Below are positions 1-10,200 of a DNA stretch of 34,948 nt, piece after piece (position 1 is the stretch's first letter; every line of letters starts with the position of its first letter). Position numbers and translations under genes: made by a program. The DNA comes from Myxococcales bacterium (GTDB lineage Bacteria; Myxococcota_A; Polyangia; Nannocystales; Nannocystaceae): the NCBI GenBank assembly GCA_014240065.1, contig JAAZXR010000045.1, forward strand, positions 1-34,948, in the 5' to 3' direction. The notes under the pieces are model-generated. The model was not told the DNA's origin, searched no databases, and saw only the letters and a program-made list of their open reading frames with translations.

Positions 1-92
1 AGCCCGCCTCCAAGGCCAAGAAGAAGCCCGCCTCCAAGGCCAAAAAGAAGCCCGCCTCCAAGGCCAAAAAGAAGCCCGCGAAGAAAAAGTAG
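1..92 (+). CDS. C-terminal end of a lysine-rich histone-H1-like protein (partial)
   Basis: Only the last 30 codons are present, in phase from base 3, ending at a TAG. They encode three copies of the octapeptide PASKAKKK followed by PAKKK. Such Pro/Ala/Lys-rich tails are known from bacterial histone-H1-like proteins, from the extended tails of some HU or topoisomerase proteins, and generally bind DNA non-specifically. The body of the protein lies outside the window, so the family cannot be named. The reading frame is supported by the perfect amino-acid repeat and the clean stop. The gene converges on crcB across a tandem repeat array. Confidence 0.6.
   Translation, partial: PASKAKKKPASKAKKKPASKAKKKPAKKK
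3..89 (+). repeat. 24-bp in-frame coding tandem repeat (3.6 units)
   Basis: Three 24-bp units start at 3, 27 and 51. They differ only by an A/G change at a lysine codon, and a partial fourth unit starts at 75. Each unit encodes PASKAKKK, so changes in copy number would keep the frame and alter the length of the basic tail. Confidence 0.85.
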
Positions 93-98
93 CGCCCG

Positions 99-177
99 CG
101 AGGGCGGAGCGGGGACCGCCTACGAGGGCGGAGCGGGGACCGCCTACGAGGCGGAGCGGGGACCGCCTACGAGGCGG
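99..177. repeat. 24-bp non-coding tandem repeat with small hairpins
   Basis: Units begin near 99 (partial), 120 and 144 (the latter 23 bp), and an incomplete unit begins at 167. The core is CTACGAGGGCGGAGCGGGGA followed by CCGC. At unit junctions the bases CCGCCT-ACG-AGGCGG form a 6-bp stem with a 3-base loop. The last partial unit supplies the TAG stop and final codons of crcB on the minus strand. The array sits between two convergent genes, where small GC hairpins could help end transcription, but there is no T-tract, so this is not a canonical terminator. Confidence 0.7.
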
Positions 178-559
178 CGGTCTGCAAAAGATGCAGCACG
201 CACCGAGCGATGTACATGCCCGCCACCACCGCGAGCGCGCCGCCGAACAAGTGCGACGCGGCTTGGGTGCCAACCCAGAGCCAGCGCCCCTCTCTCGCGG
301 TGTTATCCAACAACAGCGCGAAGCTGCTGTACGTCGTGAGGCCGCCGAGCAGCCCACCGATCACACCAAGCTTCAGCGGGCCATCCTGCATCGTGACGGA
401 TGCGGCGCCGATGCACAGGCAGCCGATCATGTTGACTGCGAGAATGCCCACGCCCGGGAACCATCGGCTCGAGGCGTCCAGCTGCGTCCCGAGCGCCACG
501 CGAAGCCACGCGCCAACTCCGCCGCCCAAGAACACCAACACGCTCGCTTTCAGGTCCAC
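167..559 (-). CDS. crcB: Fluoride ion channel CrcB/FluC
   Basis: This 130-residue protein has the usual length and four hydrophobic segments of CrcB/Fluc, the dual-topology dimeric channel that exports fluoride across the inner membrane. Visible family motifs are GGGVGAWLR near residues 12-20, the N43-x-x-G segment, and GGLTTYSSF at 72-80, which carries the pore Thr/Ser and Phe residues. The start is a GTG chosen because AGAGGA lies about 8 bases upstream and the protein then begins as the family does. Only about 40 bp separate it from the divergent CPBP gene, leaving no room for a fluoride riboswitch on this side. The stop codon lies inside the tandem array. Confidence 0.92.
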   Translation of the reverse strand: MDLKASVLVFLGGGVGAWLRVALGTQLDASSRWFPGVGILAVNMIGCLCIGAASVTMQDGPLKLGVIGGLLGGLTTYSSFALLLDNTAREGRWLWVGTQAASHLFGGALAVVAGMYIARCVLHLLQTAAS

Positions 560-600
560 AAAGTTGTCCTCTGATCACGGTTAGCGCAGGATCAGGGGGC

Positions 601-1374
601 ATGGCAAGCGAAGATACACCTGCCAAGAAGCGCCGGCGAGCCCCAGCGACGCGCGGCACCTTCTTCAATCACTTTTCGGGCAGGATCGACGCCCTCACCA
701 GCGCGATCTTCGTTTTTCCGCTCTTCGCGACCTATCAACTCGGGATTTTGCTCTCTCCCGGCCAAAACGGCGCCGACTTCGTCACCAGGGGTCTGATCGA
801 GCTGTGCGCCCGGGATCTCACCAACTACCTCATCGTGCTGGGTGTGATGGCCGTGCTCTACGCCGCCATCATCCTCGCGCTGCGCGCCCGAGACACCTTC
901 GATCCGCAGGCGTTCGTGCCGGTCTTGGCGGAGTCCACATTCTATGCCCTCACCATGGGAACGCTCATCGTCTACGTCATGCGAGAGGTCATCGCGGTCC
1001 CGCCCGGGCTCGCGCTCCCTCCCCTCGCCACCGGCACCGGGGGCCTCGGACCACTCGAGATCATCGTGATCTCCGCTGGCGCGGGACTCCACGAGGAGCT
1101 CATCTTTCGAATTGGCGGGGTCGGCGGCCTCGGGTGGCTGCTGTCGGGGCTCACAGGCGCCAAACGTGCGTGGATTTTGGCCCTCGTGATCTCCTCGGTG
1201 GCGTTCAGCCTCGCCCATCATATTGGTCCGGCGGGGGAGCCCTTTCAGTTCGCCGCGTTCACCTATCGCACGTTGGCCGGGGTCGTCTTCGCCTTGATCT
1301 ACCAGGTCCGAGGCTTCGCTGTGGCCGCGTGGACGCACGCGCTCTACGACGTCTACGTGTTCGGCGCCAGCTAG
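601..1374 (+). CDS. CPBP (CAAX/Abi-type) intramembrane metalloprotease
   Basis: The 257-residue protein starts with a basic cytoplasmic tail (KKRRR at 9-13) and then has about six to seven hydrophobic segments. The glutamic-type/metalloprotease motifs of the CPBP family are present: H164-E165-E166-L-I-F-R170, FSLAHH at 202-207, and H246-x-x-x-D250 in the last helix. Bacterial members include self-immunity proteins for bacteriocins and CAAX prenyl endopeptidase homologues. The substrate here cannot be inferred. The gene is divergent from crcB and convergent with the M16 peptidase, whose stop overlaps its own within the tetranucleotide CTAG. AGGGGGC lies directly before the ATG, so the ribosome site is unusually close. 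Confidence 0.85.
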   Translation: MASEDTPAKKRRRAPATRGTFFNHFSGRIDALTSAIFVFPLFATYQLGILLSPGQNGADFVTRGLIELCARDLTNYLIVLGVMAVLYAAIILALRARDTFDPQAFVPVLAESTFYALTMGTLIVYVMREVIAVPPGLALPPLATGTGGLGPLEIIVISAGAGLHEELIFRIGGVGGLGWLLSGLTGAKRAWILALVISSVAFSLAHHIGPAGEPFQFAAFTYRTLAGVVFALIYQVRGFAVAAWTHALYDVYVFGAS

Positions 1375-4070
1375 TCAGCAGCTCGCGGATCCCGTGAGCT
1401 GACCTCCACGGCGTGCTCCGGATCGAGCAAGGCGCGCGCGACCTGTTGTACGTCGTCTCTCGTCACCCTTCGCAACATGCGAGGCGCCTGACCAAACTCG
1501 ACCCACGGCCGGTCAGATGCGACCCTCATCCCAAGCTCGATCGACAATCGCATCCGCCGCTGCCGCCCGCGCTCATGTTCACCGACGAGGGTTCGCGTGG
1601 CGCGGCGGAGCTCCGCTGCGCTGATCCCCTGCTGCCGCACGTCCCCCAGCACCTGCCGTATCTTCCGGCGCACTCGGGACACTCGCTCGTGTCGGGTGGA
1701 CGCTGCGATGGCGATGTAGCCGCCTTCGAGCGCCTCCACGGACTTCGCTCCGACCGAGTAGACGAGGCCTTCGTCCTCGCGCAGCGCCGCGAACAACCTC
1801 CCCGACTGGTCGCCGAGCACCGCCATGAGGATGCGAAGCGCGGGGGCCCGCGGATCGTGGATCGACACTCCACGATACAGCAGCCTGAGATGAGCCTGCT
1901 GCTGAGGGGACGCCGAGCGCACGACGGTCGCCCGCGCGCTCGTCGGCCACGGTGGCGCGGACCGCAGCGCGCCGCGCAGGGCGCCATCGGCCTCGTCTTC
2001 AACCGCGATCCCCACCGCGGCGGCCTCCGTCTGGAGTCGCCGTGACAACGCAGCCACCTTCTCCACCGCCTCCCGCGGTGAGATATCACCGGCGATGGCG
2101 AGCACCCCATGTTCAAGAGGATGCTCGCGGAGCCACGCCGCGCGAATCATCGGAGCGTCGAGTCGTCCGAGCGTCCTCGGCGACCCTCGCATCGTCCGAC
2201 CGTAGGCGTGCGCCCCGAACGCTCTCTTCAGGGCCGCCCGCGCCACCGTCAGCGCCGTGTCGTCCGCTTGCCCTTCGAGCTCCTCAAGTAATACGCGCCG
2301 CTCCTCCTCAAACTCCTCGCGTGGACACGACGGCATCAACACGCACTCAAGCGCACGCTCAACCATCGGCTCAAAGTAGCGGGTCATGGACTCCGCTCGA
2401 ATTCCCGCAAAGTCACGTGTGGCGAATCCCGACAGGTCGCCAGCCATCGCGTCGACCTCCCGAGACAGCTGGTCACCCGTGCGATGAACAGACCCCCGAG
2501 TGAGCAGGCCCGTCGCGAGCCACAGGCTCCCTGCGCAGCGAGGATCCTCGGTGCGCCCGCCGCCCTCCCATAGCAACGTCGACGCCACCACCGGAACCCG
2601 CGCGTCCGAAAGCACGCTCACCCGCAGGCCGTTGTCGAGGCGCGCACAAAACACGCCCCCCCGCTCACGCACGAGCTTCACCTTGCTCGCGCGCGGTCTT
2701 CGTCCCCCGGACGGATCGAGGGCGGAGGCCCATGACGAAGCTCTCCCGGGGCGACGAGCAGGCGACCGGATCAACGCGAGCCCCGCCCTCGCACCGATCC
2801 AGCGCGCGGCCACGCGCTGGACATCGTCCTCCGTGACCCCGCGAATTTGATCGAAGTAGCGTTTCTCCGCCTCAAGCTCACCATACTGGGACACAAAGTG
2901 CCCGACGCCGTGCGCGAGGCCCTCCATGGTCTCCGTGCGGTAGGCCTGCGCGCACAGGATCTGCGCCTTCGCGCGCTCGAGCACCTGCTCGCCTACGGGC
3001 TCTTTGCACAAGCCCCGCACCGTCTTCGCGATCTCATCGCACGCCCGCAACTCGGCGCCCGGCGTCGTCTCTGCGCTCACCATGAGTGAGCCCGCAGCTC
3101 GCAGCGCGTTGACCGAGCCGAACACATCACTCACCACCTTGGCTTGTCGCCGCACTCGCGACGGGAGGAGCGCGGACTCTCCCTGGCTTAGGATCGCCGA
3201 GATGACGTCCATGGTCGGTGCATCACGATGTGCCAGCGGCGGACTCTGCCATCCGAGGCGAACGTGCGCTTCGTGCCCGCCGGCGCGCTTCCAACGCACC
3301 GCCCCCTTCGGGACCTTGTTCAAGTTTTTGCCGCCTCTCACCCGCCTCGGCGCCAACCCATCAAAAAACGGAGACGCGCACTCGAGCACCTCTCCTCGAT
3401 CCATGGTCCCGGCCACCACGAGCACCAGCCCATCCCCGGTGTACACCCGCTCATGAAACGCTCGCAGCCGTTCTGCGCTGAGCCTGCGCACGTCCTCTCT
3501 GCGCCCCAAGATCGGACGGCCGTACCCCGAACCCGCGAACAGCGCCTCCAGGAAACTGTCTGAGGCGGCAGACCCATGGTCATCTTCGTACTCGGATATC
3601 TCCTCCAAGATGACCCCGCGCTCCCGCTCAACCTCCAGAGGGTCTAACTCTGGCTGCAGCCCGTGCCGCAACAGCGCGCGAAGTCCCGCGCTCGCGTACC
3701 GACGTGGAACGGACGCATAGATCACCGTCTCGTCGTGCGAGGTGAAGGCGTTGATGTCTCCCCCGAGCTCCTCGATGGCGGCGGCCAAGTCGCCACCACC
3801 GCGTGCGCGCGACAACGACTTAAACAGCATGTGCTCTAGGAAGTGGGCCGCCCCATGCTCATCGCGCCGCTCCGCGCAGGTCCCCGCGCGAATCCAAAGT
3901 TGCAACGCGACCATCCCTGGACCATCCCGACGCGGCCGGACGGCCACGGCCCGCGCCCCGTTCTTCCACGTGTGGTCTACGGTGACTTGAATCTCTGCCC
4001 CGTCGTCGTACAAATCCGAGGGTGCTGTGCGGGGGGCGTTCAAGGGCTGCGAACCTACCGCTAATCGCAT
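1371..4070 (-). CDS. M16 family (insulinase-like) zinc peptidase, two-domain
   Basis: The 899-residue protein is a tandem M16 peptidase. The N-terminal unit has the inverted zinc motif HFLEH at 76-80 (H76, catalytic E79, H80) and the third ligand E157 in ILEEISE. The C-terminal half, starting near residue 470, repeats the fold (LDNGLRVSVLSDARVPVVAS) but lacks HxxEH at the equivalent position (LWLATGLL), so it should be the inactive partner, as is normal for fused M16 proteins. No signal peptide or lipobox is evident with this ATG, so the location is uncertain. Family members degrade peptides or process precursors. No good Shine-Dalgarno sequence precedes the ATG. The gene is divergent from the giant TPR gene, with 140 bp between the two starts. 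Confidence 0.9.
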   Translation of the reverse strand: MRLAVGSQPLNAPRTAPSDLYDDGAEIQVTVDHTWKNGARAVAVRPRRDGPGMVALQLWIRAGTCAERRDEHGAAHFLEHMLFKSLSRARGGGDLAAAIEELGGDINAFTSHDETVIYASVPRRYASAGLRALLRHGLQPELDPLEVERERGVILEEISEYEDDHGSAASDSFLEALFAGSGYGRPILGRREDVRRLSAERLRAFHERVYTGDGLVLVVAGTMDRGEVLECASPFFDGLAPRRVRGGKNLNKVPKGAVRWKRAGGHEAHVRLGWQSPPLAHRDAPTMDVISAILSQGESALLPSRVRRQAKVVSDVFGSVNALRAAGSLMVSAETTPGAELRACDEIAKTVRGLCKEPVGEQVLERAKAQILCAQAYRTETMEGLAHGVGHFVSQYGELEAEKRYFDQIRGVTEDDVQRVAARWIGARAGLALIRSPARRPGRASSWASALDPSGGRRPRASKVKLVRERGGVFCARLDNGLRVSVLSDARVPVVASTLLWEGGGRTEDPRCAGSLWLATGLLTRGSVHRTGDQLSREVDAMAGDLSGFATRDFAGIRAESMTRYFEPMVERALECVLMPSCPREEFEEERRVLLEELEGQADDTALTVARAALKRAFGAHAYGRTMRGSPRTLGRLDAPMIRAAWLREHPLEHGVLAIAGDISPREAVEKVAALSRRLQTEAAAVGIAVEDEADGALRGALRSAPPWPTSARATVVRSASPQQQAHLRLLYRGVSIHDPRAPALRILMAVLGDQSGRLFAALREDEGLVYSVGAKSVEALEGGYIAIAASTRHERVSRVRRKIRQVLGDVRQQGISAAELRRATRTLVGEHERGRQRRMRLSIELGMRVASDRPWVEFGQAPRMLRRVTRDDVQQVARALLDPEHAVEVSSRDPRAAD

Positions 4071-4210
4071 CTACAATCTATCGCCAGAATGGCTTGAATC
4101 TCCGCTTCTGCGCGTTTGACGACCCTGGCCTGCCGAACAACGTGGGTGGCGCATCACTCGCTCTCCGTCGCCATTGCCCTCAAAAGCGACGTCTACCGTG
4201 CTAGCATCCG

Positions 4211-7200
4211 ATGCCTGACATGGTCCCGGCGCCTCAATCGAACGGCGAGCGATGGGACCGAAATGAACGAACGTCGATGGAGAATTTCCTAGACCTTTTA
4301 TGCCCGACCGACTTCCCCGTGCTCGCCAAGGGCGGCGCGGTTCTGCAGGCGCTGGCGAAGTCCTTCGACGACGAGGCGCTCAACACAACCCTCGCGACCC
4401 TGGAAGCCGATGAGGACCCCGCGCAGCTCGCCGACGTCCTGATGCTGGCCGCCGCCAGGATCGACGACGGCGCGCGAGCTTCGACGCTGGCGTGCCGAGC
4501 CGCCTCGATCTACGCGGATGAACTCGATGACGCCGACGCCGCGAACCACGCCATGGCCAGGGCGCTCCAGCGCCAGCCCGAGGACCATCAGCTCGCCGAC
4601 GCGCTTGAGGAAGGCCTCTCGCGCACGAACGACCACGCTCGGATCTCAATTTTGTTGGACTGGCAGATCGCGCAAGATCGCTGGGACGAGACCGTCGCCG
4701 TGGACAAGCTCGCGCGACTCGGCGCCCTCGCGCTCGACGAATTGCAGGATCCAGCGAAGGCGATCCAGGCCTGGACCAAGTGTCTGGAGCTCGATCCCGG
4801 AAGGACCGATTGCAGCGACCGCCTGGCGTCGCTCACGCACGCCGCGGGGATGCTCGAACAATCCAAGGAGGTCTTGTCTCAGGCGATCGTGGTGGGGTGC
4901 GACGACCAGGACATGCTGGCCGCGTTTCATGTCCGGGTCGCGCGCATCCTCCTGGGGCACGGTCACGACGTCGCGAACGCCGCGCGCCATCTCCAAGCGG
5001 CGATCAAGATCAATCCAGACAACTACGAGGCGCTCCGCGCCTTCGGGCTGCTGTATCTTGAATCGGGGAAGAACTCCGAAGAAGGCAGGGAGAAGGCCGC
5101 CTCTGTGTTTGTCAAGGCAGGCCGGGCCGCCCTGCGCGAGGGTGTCCTCCACGCCGCGACGTTGCTGCTGCGCCGGGCGCTCGGAATCGACGGCCGCTCG
5201 CGAGACGCCTTTGAGAGCCTCGAGTCGGTCCTCGTTGAGCGCGAGATGTGGATTCAATTGGACGAGCACTACGTGGCCTGGCTTGAGGTCGCGGACGAGG
5301 CGCTCGGGCGAGAGGTGCTGCTGCGTCGCGCGGAGAATTTGTACAGTCGGCTCGCCAGACGCGAAGACGCGCGCATCTGCTTCGAGGAGGTGCGCCAGTT
5401 TCAGTCGCCGGATGGGAGCGCCTGGAACGCGCTCGCCTCGATCTACCTCGACATGTCAGACTGGACCGCCTACACCGCCTTGCTCGAGGCGCAGCATGAG
5501 GTGCTCGACGACGAGCTGGACGTGGAGACCTTGCTCAGCGCGGCGCAGACCTACCGCGATCACCTCGACAACGACGAGCGCGCTGCCCACTTCTTCTACG
5601 CCATCCTCGCCCGCGATCCGTTCCACACCGCCGCGTTCGAAGGGTACAAAGAGCACTGGCGCCGCAAGCAAAACTGGGGCTACCTCCGCGACGTCATCTT
5701 GTATCAAATCGAGCAGGCGGAGAGCGAGGGAGAGGACGGTCCGATCGCGGATCCTGCCTTCGCGGAAGAGTTCGTAGAGCTGGCAGACATCTGTGAACGA
5801 CGCATCGGCGACGTCAGCGGGGCGCTCGACGCGTGGAGGCGACTGGCCGAGCACTCCCCCGGCGACACCCGGCCCGCGACTCAAATCAGCCGCATCGAGA
5901 AGCGGTCGCGCATGTGGGACAACATGGTCAAGGTGCAAGAGGCAGAGCTCGCCCGCACCACCGACCCGAAGAGCAGAGTCGCCATTTTGAAGCGCCTCGT
6001 TCAGATCTATCGCGACCGCCAAGTGGATCCAGAGCGGGCCATTGAGCTGTACAAAGAAATCCTCGAGACGGCGCCCGAAGATCGGCAGAGCCAGCGCGCC
6101 CTGACCGCGCTCTACGACCGCGCCAGTCGCTACGACGAGGTCGTCGAGATGCTCGAAGCCCAGTATGAGCGCTCGCGAAGTCGCACGGAGAGAGGCGCGC
6201 TCCTTCGCCGACTCGGCGAGCTCTGGCATCACATCCTCAAAGAGCCGGATCGTGCGATCTGGGCGTGCGAAACCATCCTCGAAGAGAACCCCTCAGACAT
6301 CGAGGCGATGCACCGGCTGCAGCTGATCCATCACGAGCGCAAACAATGGAACCTGCTGCTGAAGGTGATGAGCTCAGAGGTCAAGGTGCTTGAATCCCTC
6401 GACGACAAGATGGCGCTCCTTCGCCGAATGGCTCGTATCGCCGGGACCGACCTTAAGCGAGAGGACCTCGCCTTCAAGATTTGGAAACAGCTCCATGGCC
6501 TCGACCCTTCCAACCTAGAGATCGTAGATACGCTGGCGAGCCACTACAACACCCACGGCCCTGACGACGCGCTCGCCGAGCTTCTGGATGCTGCGGGCAA
6601 CGCCGAATCCACCCCAAAAATTCGACAGCTCGATTACGCCCTGCGGCTCGGGTGGCTCGCGCGCGATCGGCTGGTCGACATTGATCGGGCGCAGGAGGCG
6701 TTCGAGCGCGCGCTCGAGCTCCGCGATGATCATCGCGGCGCGCTCCAAGCCCTGGCAGACATCTACAGAGAGAAAAACCTGTTCGCGCACCTCTGCGTCG
6801 TGCTCGAACACCTCCAAGCGACCGCCGACACCGAGGGCGAGACCTGGAGTCTCGCCTCCGAACGCGCGAACTACTTGGTCGAACACCTGGACCGACCGGA
6901 GGACGCCGCCGCGGTCTTGGTGGCCGCCTCTCGTGACCTCGTCGACAGCGGGAGCGAGTTGAACCTCCGCATCATGGACTGCTATGAGGCAGCCAGTGAC
7001 CATCGCGCGCTCACCCTGCACGCGGAGTTGGCCCTGCTCTCGTCGGACACCATGCCGGAGCGCGCTGTCATCCTCTTCGAGAAGGTGATCGAGGCGCGCA
7101 TGGTGACTGGCGATCTCCTCGGCGCGCTCACCGCCGTGGGGCGAGGGCTGAAGCTCACCCCCACCAGCGAGGTGCTCCGAACCCACCAGCTCCGCCTGCT

Positions 7201-10200
7201 TGAGAACTCGGACCGCTTTAGTCAGGCGCTCGACATCATCTCCTCCCGCAGCGAGTCGAGTCGGTCCACCGACGAGAGACTCGACAGCTACCTCCAACGA
7301 TCCGAGATCCAAGCGACTCGCCTGCTCGATCTCGACGCGGCGCAAGACAGCCTCGCGCTCGCCTTCTCCATCGACCCGGACAGCGCAAAGGTGCGAAAGT
7401 CGATGTTGGATTTCGCGCGCGCGAACGATCGCTGGCCGTGGATCGTGTCCCAATACAGCGCGCGGTTCACCGACGCCCAAGAGGTCAACGATCTGCAGCG
7501 ACAATACGATCTCTGCGGGACCATCTCCCGACTCTACGAAGACGATTGCGTAGACGGTCCGTCAGCCTACGAGTGGGCAGAGCGGCAGTACGAGGTCTTC
7601 GATCCGCACCAACCCCCCGCGACGGAGGCGCTCCGCACGGTCCGGCGACTCGCGGAGGAGTTTGGTCTGTGGGAGCAGTTCGCCGCCACCGTCGAGCGCG
7701 GCAGCGGCGTCCCGGCGCTCAAGGACCATCTCGACATCGCGGCGTCGCTGCTTCTTGAAGCGAGCCAAGTTTGCACCGACGAGCTCTCGGACCCCAAGCG
7801 AGCGGTGACGCTGCTGGAGAGGATTGGAGCCCCGGGCGAGCGACCTGAAGCGGAGCAGCGCATCGAGGCGCTCTGTGAGGCGCACAATCTCCATGAAGAG
7901 CGCGGTCGCCTCCTGGAGCGGCGTATCGCGTCGGCCGGACCTGCGCAATCCGTCGAGCACGCGCTCGCCTTCAGCGCCCTGTGCCTCGCGTCGCTGGATG
8001 ACGGCGCGCGCGCGTTCGGGTGCCTCGAGCAGGCGAGCGCCCGGCTCGATTTCTCACACGAGCTCCAAGAGAAACTGCTACAGCGGATGCAATTGGTCGC
8101 CGAGGAGACCGAACAATGGGGCCGCCTCGCAGAACATCTTGGAGCCCGCGCGACCGTCCGGATCAACGAAGGCAACGTCGACGCCGGCGTCGCTGACATT
8201 CGCAGCGCGGCCGACATGCTCTCAAAGCGGTCTGGAGATCATCTCGCCGCGCTCCGCCTCACCGTCGCAGGGCTCGGGGGTGGACCCTCCGCGTCTCCGC
8301 TGCTCATGGACGTCGAAGAACTAGCGGAGCGGGTCGATCAAGGAGGCCAGGCGCGATACAACGGCGTCAACGTCGGGAGCCTCGCCCTCCTCGCCGCGCT
8401 CGAGGCCAAGCTCTCGTGGCCGGGCCTCTCAAACGAGGAGATGGCGAACATCTTCGACACCCGCGCGATGCTGCGATCCGAGCGCCTCAAGGATTTGGAA
8501 GGCGCCGTGGTTGAGTCAGTCCGCGCGCTGTCGTTGCAGCCCAACAACGCCCAGCGCGTGAGCGCGGCGCTCGACCGCTCCAAGGAGGCCGGCAGCCCCT
8601 ACCACGCCCTCGTCACGCACGGACTCGTGCTTGAGAACGCGGCCTCGTCGGCCGATCGGGACGACGCTCGGGCGGCGATTTCCAAGACCTACGAGGACGA
8701 TCTCCGACGCCCGGATCTTTCGCTTCGCTCCGCCCTCGTCACGTGGGAAGCCAAGCCAGCCTTCCCCGCGGACGCGAGCGGTCTCGATCCGCAAAACAAG
8801 CAACTTTGGGCGCTCGCCGCCGCGATCACGCAGCGCGTCGAGCGGGACGTGGTCGATGAACGCGGGCGATCGTTGGAGCTGCCGCGCTGCGAGGCTCCCG
8901 AGCTCGTGGATGTCGAGCTGTGGACCCGCGCACAAGTCCCCCCCGTGACCATCGCCCCGCCAGGCGTCACCGCCTCACCGTCCATCCATCGGAACCCCGC
9001 GCCCCAGGAGGTTATTGACGAGGCATCGAGCAGCGTCGTCGAACTCATTGACGAAGACGAGCTTGAGAGCTTGGAGATGGAGAGCTTGGAGCTTGAGAGC
9101 TTGGAGATGGAGGAGCTCGAGGAGCTCGAGGACATCGAGGAGCTCGAGGACCTCGAGGACCTCGAGGAAGCGCCGGACGAGCCCACCGCGACTCCGCGGG
9201 CCGCCCCGACGCGCGCGGGCCCCCCAGCGCGCTCCGCCCCCCCCCGACGCAAGGGGTCGCCTCCCCGCGCCGGCCCTCCGCCCACGGGCCAAACTGCGAG
9301 CACCCACATGACGCGGCTGCCGCTCCCGGTGCTGCGCGAGCCTCTCGTCCCTGCCATTGAGAAGCCGCTCGATGCCTGGTCCTTCGTCGCGGAGCGATAT
9401 CACGCCGCTGGCGAACTAATGGAAGACACGCGGATCGAGGCGCTCCGCGCGTGCGCGCGCATGTGGGAGTACGGGGCGCACGACGCCTCGAAGGCGTTGG
9501 ACGTCTTGGAGAACGCGCTGAGTCGCTTCGAACTTCAAGAAGACCTCATGAGTGACTTCGACGCGGTGGCAGATCGACATGGCGGAGACGCGGCCAAGGC
9601 CGCCGCATACGAGCGCGTGCTCGCCGAGCTCGCGTCCCCGTCTGCGTCCCTGGCGCTGCGCCGAGCCCTGGCTCGGATGTACGAAGACTCGGATGATTCC
9701 AAGAACGCCCTGGTGCACTACGAGAGTATTTGTTCTGTCGACGTAAGCGATGGAGAGAGCCTCGACGCCTACATCGGCCTGCTCGAGCGGTCGGGCGACC
9801 TCCACGCCTCCTTGACCTGGCAATCCACGAGGATCCAAAAGACCAAGGACTCGCTCACAACCGACGAGTATGTGGAGCAGGCGGTCATCATCGCCGAGCG
9901 CTACGCCGATGATCTTGAGGACACGGACGAGTGCATCGCTCGACTCGTCAAGCTGATCCGTGAGTTCCCAGAACATCACCGCGCCCCGACAAGACTCGCG
10001 CAGATCCGGTTCCGCCGAGAAGAGTGGCCCAAGGGGATCGACGTCCTCAAGACCGCGCTCGAGAACGTAGACAACGACGCGTTCGTCAAAGACGCCAACA
10101 TGCTCATGGCCGGAGTCTACGAGGAACACCTGAACCTCCCCGCCCGCGCGATCGTGTGTTGGGAGCGGGCGAAGGAGCTCGACTCCTCCGATCTATCCTT

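Noticed and set aside
3-177. Possible CRISPR array at the left edge
   Set aside because: The repeats are directly adjacent without unique spacers, so they are tandem repeats, not a CRISPR array.
592-1338. Long open frame on the minus strand opposite the CPBP gene
   Set aside because: The product is a charged, low-complexity sequence with no family motifs, and the opposite frame has clear CPBP catalytic motifs. It is a GC-rich shadow.
6515-7504. Long antisense open frames within the TPR gene (also near 10595-11809 and 11831-12787)
   Set aside because: They mirror codon periodicity of the GC-rich TPR gene and show no recognisable domains or ribosome sites.
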